From Alphaproteobacteria bacterium (GTDB lineage: Bacteria > Pseudomonadota > Alphaproteobacteria > UBA8366 > Aestuariispiraceae): 64,000 nucleotides of DNA. The position numbers and the translations under genes were made by a program. The stretch is from contig JAWPMN010000001.1 of NCBI GenBank assembly GCA_033344895.1, positions 2,922,001 to 2,986,000 on the forward strand. Direction: 5' to 3'. The notes below the pieces were generated by a model that saw only the letters and a list, made by a program, of their open reading frames with translations, had not been told where the DNA came from and made no database searches. This document shows positions 59,454 to 64,000 of this stretch, in pieces (position 1 is the first letter of the stretch; each line of letters begins with the position of its first letter).

Positions 59454-60377
59454 ATGCATGATCCGATTGGGGTGATCCCGGTCTTCGTGGCCGTGGTGGA
59501 GCAGGGCGGTTTCGCGCCAGCAGCCCGCATTCTCGGTGTCTCGAAATCGGCGGTCAGCAAACGCATTTCCCAGGCCGAGGAGCGCATGGGGGTGCGTCTG
59601 TTGCATCGCACAACCCGGAAACTGAGCCTCACCGAAGCCGGCGAACGGTATTATGCCTATGCGGTGGAGGCTTTGGCCGCAGCGCGCCTGGCTGAGGATT
59701 CTGTTACCGAGATGCAGTCGACGCCGCAGGGGCGATTGCGCCTGAACGTGCCGATGTCCTTCGGGCGCCTGCATATCGCCCCGATTATTCCCGATTTTCT
59801 GGACCGGTTTCCGAAGATCGATGTCGATATGGTCATGGACGATACCGTGGTCGACATCGTGGCCAACGGCTACGATATCGCGCTCCGTGGCGGAATGCTG
59901 GCAGATTCAGGCCTGGTGGCCCGTCGCATCGCCCCGATCCGTAGCGTCCTTTGCGCCGCGCCGTCCTATCTCGACCGGATGGGCACGCCAGGCGTGCCGG
60001 CGGACCTCGCCTCGCATCACTGTCTGCACTACTCGAATGCAAGCGATGGTCGGGAATGGAACCTGCTCGGCCCTGCGGGAAACGTGCAGGTCGCGACCGC
60101 CGCGCGCTATTGCGTCAACAACAGTGAGGCCCTGCTGTCCGCAGTACTGGCGGGGGCCGGGATCGGCCGGTTGCCGACATTCGTTTGCGGGGAGGATCTG
60201 GCCGCGGGGCGTCTTGTTCCGCTCCTGACCGAGTACGGCTTTTCGGAACAGGCCCTGTATGCGGTTTTTCCGGCACGCCGTCACATGCCGATCAAGGTTC
60301 GCAGTTTTATCGAGTTCATGCGGGAGCGGTTCGGTGGAGACATGCCCTACTGGGATGCAGCGCTTCCGGCGATCTAG
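59454..60377 (+). CDS. LysR-family transcriptional regulator
   Basis: A 307-residue regulator. The N-terminal winged helix-turn-helix is clear (EQGGFAPAARILGVSKSAVS, KRISQAEERMGVRLLHRTTR, LSLTEAGERYY), followed by a ligand-binding domain (LRLNVPMSFGRLHIAP). The ATG at 59454 is chosen; a GTG at 59436 is in frame and neither has a strong ribosome-binding site. It is divergent from the VOC/SnoaL pair. Its stop overlaps the nucleoside hydrolase stop by four bases. Confidence 0.93.
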   Translation: MHDPIGVIPVFVAVVEQGGFAPAARILGVSKSAVSKRISQAEERMGVRLLHRTTRKLSLTEAGERYYAYAVEALAAARLAEDSVTEMQSTPQGRLRLNVPMSFGRLHIAPIIPDFLDRFPKIDVDMVMDDTVVDIVANGYDIALRGGMLADSGLVARRIAPIRSVLCAAPSYLDRMGTPGVPADLASHHCLHYSNASDGREWNLLGPAGNVQVATAARYCVNNSEALLSAVLAGAGIGRLPTFVCGEDLAAGRLVPLLTEYGFSEQALYAVFPARRHMPIKVRSFIEFMRERFGGDMPYWDAALPAI

Positions 60378-61339
60378 ATCCGCCCGACGCAATCCGTCAT
60401 AAGATCGAAGAACCCTTGAGCGTTCAGTCGGGTCATGACGGACGTATTGGCCGGCTTGCCCGTCACGCGGTGAAGGTCGACGACACAGCGACCCAGATTG
60501 AGGCTGCTTTCGCAATCCACATCGACATGGCAGTCGCAGCCGGAGAACAGGTCCGGCTGTAACAGCCAGGCAATGGTGCAGGGGTCGTGCAGAACCGGCT
60601 TGCCGACCCGCCCGTGATAGGCAGTCATCATGGCGGCGAGGCTTTCCCCGACAGGCGGGCCGGCCGCTGCGAGAGCGGCGATGCGTGCCGGGGTGATCTC
60701 CGCCTGTCGGGTTACATCCAGCCCCATCATGACGCATGGCACACCGCTGCCCAGGACGATCTTTGCGGCATGCGGATCGCAGGCGAAGTTGAACTCTGCC
60801 GCGGGTGTGACATTGCCCGCCCCGAAGGCAACACCGCCCATGAAGACGATGCGATCCAAGCCCGCCAGCATGTCCGGCGCCCGGATGATCGCCAGGGCGG
60901 CGTTGGTCATGGGCCCGGTCAGCACCAGTGTCCCCCTGGCGCCCGTCATGCCGCGCCGGCAGAAGGCATCGATCGCTTCGATTGCGTGTCCGGCGCGGGG
61001 CGGTACGGAGGGGGCCGGCAAGGGGACGCCGCCGATTCCGTCGGAACCATGCACATGCGCCGCATCGACCGGGGACGACATCATTGGGCGCGGGCAGCCG
61101 GCATGGAGCGGAATGTCCTCCCGCCCGGCCAGCGCCAGGAGGCCGCGGGCGTTGCGTGTGACGGGGGCGATCCCGACATTGCCCGCGACCGTGGATATGC
61201 CTTCCAACTGCAACCGGTCGGCGGCGCCCAGGGCCATGAACAACGCGGCGGCATCATCCAGTCCGGGATCGCAATCCAGCCAGATTCGGGTCTTTTCCAC
61301 GGTTCGGTCCCTCGGTCGTTCCGGTATCGGAATTATCAT
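60374..61339 (-). CDS. Inosine-uridine-type nucleoside hydrolase
   Basis: A 321-residue calcium-dependent hydrolase that frees ribose from nucleosides. The metal cluster TRIWLDCDPGLDDAAAL, the VLTGPMTNAALAI segment and PAAEFNFACDPHAAKIVL match the family; a late HDP (VLHDPCTIAW) is the fourth metal site. Two starts are plausible: ATG 61339 (GGGGGC upstream) and GTG 61300 (GAGGGA upstream, closer to family length). It is divergent from the leucine dehydrogenase-type gene. Confidence 0.9.
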   Translation of the reverse strand: MIIPIPERPRDRTVEKTRIWLDCDPGLDDAAALFMALGAADRLQLEGISTVAGNVGIAPVTRNARGLLALAGREDIPLHAGCPRPMMSSPVDAAHVHGSDGIGGVPLPAPSVPPRAGHAIEAIDAFCRRGMTGARGTLVLTGPMTNAALAIIRAPDMLAGLDRIVFMGGVAFGAGNVTPAAEFNFACDPHAAKIVLGSGVPCVMMGLDVTRQAEITPARIAALAAAGPPVGESLAAMMTAYHGRVGKPVLHDPCTIAWLLQPDLFSGCDCHVDVDCESSLNLGRCVVDLHRVTGKPANTSVMTRLNAQGFFDLMTDCVGRI

Positions 61340-61435
61340 TCGATGCCCCCGGACGCACGAAGATTTCGTCCTTTCGGCAGTGCTTCGAGATATTCGGTCT
61401 TTCTTTCACGTCACCGCGATTCCGCCTTCCGAAAG

Positions 61436-61459
61436 TCCCGATATAGGACCATATTGGGA
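61436..61459. promoter_or_regulatory. Imperfect palindrome in the divergent intergenic region
   Basis: TCCCGATAT (61436-61444) pairs with ATATTGGGA (61451-61459) across six bases with one wobble position, just upstream of an AT-rich TAATAATATT. It lies between the divergent nucleoside hydrolase and dehydrogenase genes and may be an operator for one or both. Confidence 0.4.
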
Positions 61460-61533
61460 GTAATAATATTTCACGCCTTGCCGTGAATGACCGGGCGGTC
61501 CCGGCGGTTCAGGCAGCGAACGAGGAGGACATC

Positions 61534-62580
61534 ATGAGCGTTTTTTCATCCGGGAGCTTCGACAATCACGAACATGTCGCCTTCTGCAGCGATGCGGAAT
61601 CCGGCCTGCGCGCGATCATCGCGGTTCACAGCACGGTTCTGGGGCCGGCCCTGGGCGGTTGCCGCATGTGGGCCTATGCGACCGATGAAGAGGCACTGAC
61701 GGATGTCCTGCGCCTGTCGCGCGGCATGAGCTTCAAGAACGCACTGGCTGACCTTCCCTGGGGCGGCGGCAAGTCGGTGATCATCGGCAATGCCCGGACC
61801 GACAAGTCGCCGGCGATGATGCGTGCCATGGGCCGCTTTGTCGAAAGCCTGGGCGGGCGCTACATCACGGCCGAGGATGTCGGCACCTCCCCGGACGACA
61901 TGTTCGAGATCGCCAAGGAAACGAAACATGTGCGGGGCGTGAAAGGGGTCGGCTTCGACCCGTCCCCGGGTACGGCTTATGGCGTGTTCAAGGGCATCGA
62001 GGCCAGCGTTCGCGAACGTCTGAATGCGACCGATCTGAAGGGCATCCGTGTGGCGGTCCAGGGGCTGGGCCATGTCGGCTACGATGTTGCCCGTCAGCTT
62101 CATGAGGCCGGCGCGGAACTGACGGTCACGGATATCGACCGTGCCGCGCTTCAGAAGGCCGAGACCGAACTGAACGCCAAGGCGGTCGGCCTGGACGAAA
62201 TCTACGATGCCGATGTCGACGTCTATACACCCTGTGCGCTGGGGGCTTCGATCAATGACGATACCGTCGACCGCATCAAGGCCAAGGTCGTCGCCGGTGC
62301 CGCGAACAACCAGCTTGCCGAAGACCGCCATGGCGACCGCCTTGCCGAGCGGGACATCCTCTACGCGCCCGACTATGTCATCAATGCGGGCGGGGTGATC
62401 CATATCTATCACGAAGGTCCGACTTTCGATCGCAAGGCGGCCTTCGACCATATCGGCGGCATCGCGAACACCCTTTCACAGATTTATGCCCGCGCGAAGC
62501 GGGACGGTGTCGCGACCCATGTCGCCGCCGACCGCCAGGCCATGGACCGCCTTCGGCCGGTCGCACACGCCGCAGAATAG
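61534..62580 (+). CDS. Leucine/branched-chain amino acid dehydrogenase family
   Basis: A 348-residue NAD-dependent Glu/Leu/Phe/Val dehydrogenase. It interconverts branched-chain or aromatic amino acids and 2-oxo acids. ALGGCRMWAYATDEEAL, catalytic Lys in LPWGGGKSVIIG, ITAEDVGTSPDDM and the nucleotide loop VQGLGHVGYDVARQL are visible. GAGGAGG seven bases before the ATG fixes the start at 61534. The length fits leucine dehydrogenase rather than the longer glutamate dehydrogenase. A strong terminator follows. Confidence 0.9.
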   Translation: MSVFSSGSFDNHEHVAFCSDAESGLRAIIAVHSTVLGPALGGCRMWAYATDEEALTDVLRLSRGMSFKNALADLPWGGGKSVIIGNARTDKSPAMMRAMGRFVESLGGRYITAEDVGTSPDDMFEIAKETKHVRGVKGVGFDPSPGTAYGVFKGIEASVRERLNATDLKGIRVAVQGLGHVGYDVARQLHEAGAELTVTDIDRAALQKAETELNAKAVGLDEIYDADVDVYTPCALGASINDDTVDRIKAKVVAGAANNQLAEDRHGDRLAERDILYAPDYVINAGGVIHIYHEGPTFDRKAAFDHIGGIANTLSQIYARAKRDGVATHVAADRQAMDRLRPVAHAAE

Positions 62581-62613
62581 GAGTTTCCGTTCCTCCTGGT
62601 GAGTACCCGACTG

Positions 62614-62649
62614 ACCCGCCTGCGCCGAGACCGGTGCGGGCGGGTTTTT
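62614..62649 (+). terminator. Intrinsic terminator of the dehydrogenase gene
   Basis: ACCCGCCTGCGCC (62614-62626) pairs with GGTGCGGGCGGGT (62633-62645) with two wobble pairs around a six-base loop, running into TTTTTC. It lies 34 bases past the stop codon. Confidence 0.9.
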
Positions 62650-62761
62650 CTTGTTCGAAATTGGGGGCGAGCGCCTACAGATTCCGTCACGGAACATATT
62701 TCTTGAAATTGCGACGCATTCTCCTTGCAAGGGGGAGGGCGGCATATTAAGCAGGGGCGGT

Positions 62762-62780
62762 GCTAATGACTCTCATTAGC
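62762..62780. promoter_or_regulatory. Fur-box-like perfect palindrome
   Basis: GCTAATGA-CTC-TCATTAGC is a perfect 8-3-8 palindrome of 19 bases, close to the classical 19-bp Fur box with its AATGA...TCATT core. It lies 32 bases before the start of the DUF4856 gene, a position for iron-dependent repression. A possible -35 TTGCAA (62725) lies upstream. Confidence 0.75.
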
Positions 62781-62812
62781 GAGGGTCAACCCATCCGACA
62801 GAGAGGGACGAG

Positions 62813-64000
62813 ATGAGGAAGCAAATCTTTGCGGGTACTGCCGCCCTGACCATGACGCTGCTGGCCGGCTCCGCGCTGGCGGACGACAAGGTGTATGCCG
62901 GCTTCCCGATCACCGTTAAGGGCTATTCCGGCGACAAGACGACGTCGGTTTCCTATTCCGGCCAGATCGGCCGTCACGTTTTGCACGACTCGCTGAAGAA
63001 ACTGGCGAGTAAGGGCAATGGCGCAGCCGATGCCGATCTGCTGGCCGTGCTGAACGCCTATTATTCTGGCAAGGGCGCGGATCGCGCAATCATCGCGCCG
63101 GCCACAAAGGGCGCCTTCGTGATCAAGCAGACCACGATCGGCGAACTCAGCGATACGAACCTGTCCGGCAAGACCTATGGTGGCACCGTCACCGGCATGC
63201 CGAACAATCTGACCGGCGAAGAACTGGTCAATTTCTGGATCGAGAAGGCCGCTGCGGCGGATGGCGGTGTCGACCTGGATAACGGGTACAACTATCCGCA
63301 GCTGATCTCCAAATTCATCATGGGCGCGGTGTTCTACAACCAGGTCGTCGATGGTTACCTGGACGAGAACCTGTCGGCGGAAAAGAAGCCGAACGACCAG
63401 CCCTATAGTGAAGGCGCTGCCTATACCGGCAAGGAGCATTCCTGGGACGAAGGTTTCGGCTATTTCGGTGCGCCGGCGCACACGCTGACGCTGACCGCGG
63501 ATCAGGTCTACGCCATCGCCAAGATGAAGGAAGAGGCCTTCGCCGATGCCGACTACAACAAGGACGGCGTCATCGACCTCAAGACCGAGATGGCGTTCGG
63601 ACCGGCCTATTATGCGGCCGGCTTCGACCGATCGACGGCGGGCAAGGAAAACGCCACCAACTATCTGCACAGCATCGTTCAGGCCTTCCTGGACGGACGC
63701 AAGCTGATCACCGCCGCCAATGGCGAGAAGCTGACCGACGACCAGCGTGCGGAACTGCGTGGCCATGCCGCCGTGATCGCCGCAAACTGGGAAAAGGTCC
63801 TGGCAGAAGCGGTCTTCAAATATGCCGGGTCGGTCTACAAGGACCTGACCAAGCTCAAGGCCGTGGTCGAGTCCGGCGGGGATACGTCGGAAGTCATGGC
63901 CGATTACATCAAGCACTGGGGTGAGTTGAAGGGCTTCAGCCTGGCGCTGCAGAGCGGCAAGGAAAACCTGGGTGAGGTCGCATCCCGCCTGAACCGTTTG
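62813..64000 (+). CDS. Secreted DUF4856 protein, 3' partial
   Basis: An open frame of 396 codons from ATG 62813 to the window edge with no stop. A signal peptide is clear (MRKQIFAGTAALTMTLLAGS, cleavage after SALA). The mature part fits DUF4856 (YSGQIGRHVLHDSLKKL; SYSGQIG; KFIMGAVFYNQVVDGYLDE; GKEHSWDEGFGYFGAP). It also has a dockerin/EF-hand-like DYNKDGVID. GAGAGGGACGAG precedes the ATG and a Fur-like box lies just upstream. In some bacteria such genes accompany imelysin-type iron proteins, so iron uptake is inferred. The gene that follows is outside the window. A minus-strand frame over the same DNA is a shadow. Confidence 0.85.
   Translation, partial: MRKQIFAGTAALTMTLLAGSALADDKVYAGFPITVKGYSGDKTTSVSYSGQIGRHVLHDSLKKLASKGNGAADADLLAVLNAYYSGKGADRAIIAPATKGAFVIKQTTIGELSDTNLSGKTYGGTVTGMPNNLTGEELVNFWIEKAAAADGGVDLDNGYNYPQLISKFIMGAVFYNQVVDGYLDENLSAEKKPNDQPYSEGAAYTGKEHSWDEGFGYFGAPAHTLTLTADQVYAIAKMKEEAFADADYNKDGVIDLKTEMAFGPAYYAAGFDRSTAGKENATNYLHSIVQAFLDGRKLITAANGEKLTDDQRAELRGHAAVIAANWEKVLAEAVFKYAGSVYKDLTKLKAVVESGGDTSEVMADYIKHWGELKGFSLALQSGKENLGEVASRLNRL

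Noticed and set aside
62786-63916. Minus-strand open frame of 376 codons at the right edge
   Set aside because: The plus strand has a signal peptide, ribosome-binding site, Fur-like box and DUF4856 motifs; it merely lacks a stop before the edge.

Overview
The window is G+C-rich, densely coded DNA and looks chromosomal. An alphaproteobacterium of the Rhodospirillales/marine heterotroph type is the best fit. The grounds are a MipZ-type ParA ATPase (an alphaproteobacterial division-site protein), a TAXI-TRAP transporter with a linked universal stress protein, DUF3750 and DUF423 proteins, and Mla-type lipid transport genes fused to a STAS domain. The genus cannot be fixed from sequence alone.

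Layout. (1) 1-23239: the 3' part of one enormous gene (more than 7,745 codons in the window, open at the left edge). It encodes a type I secreted repeat adhesin with 17 complete VDEDDL-type repeats, about 12 VCBS/cadherin-like repeats, DUF4114 and LamG modules, seven RTX clusters and a C-terminal secretion region. Its export machinery follows: a LapB-type ABC transporter (23449-26043) and a HlyD/LapC-type adaptor (26100-27416). (2) 27479-29217: an amidase and, convergent to it, adenine phosphoribosyltransferase. (3) 29314-33320: a four-gene Mla/MCE lipid transporter. (4) 33346-42311: an aminotransferase, a BKACE enzyme, three TAXI binding proteins, one fused TRAP permease and a UspA protein. 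A strong hairpin sits between the third binding protein and the permease. (5) 42346-44670, minus strand: a P460-like secreted protein, a DUF423 membrane protein and an Ala/Glu-rich protein. (6) 44862-53724, minus strand: a peptide/opine-type ABC importer without ATPases, pyrE, a SLAC1-family channel, a J-domain protein, a VWA protein, an unknown protein and MipZ. (7) 54039-58548, plus strand: a lipoprotein, a DUF3750 protein and the overlapping chain djlA - EamA - peptidoglycan amidase - HCCA isomerase. (8) 58557-62580: SnoaL-like and glyoxalase-like genes divergent from a LysR regulator with a clear T-N11-A operator, then a nucleoside hydrolase divergent from a leucine dehydrogenase-type enzyme. 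(9) 62762-64000: a perfect Fur-box-like palindrome ahead of a secreted DUF4856 protein that runs off the right edge.

How the parts fit. The first 27 kb is a self-contained secretion and adhesion system. The 33-42 kb block looks like uptake plus catabolism of one organic or amino acid. The right edge appears to start an iron-responsive operon. No rRNA, tRNA, CRISPR array, IS element or prophage gene was recognised, and no gene-free stretch exceeds about 300 bases.
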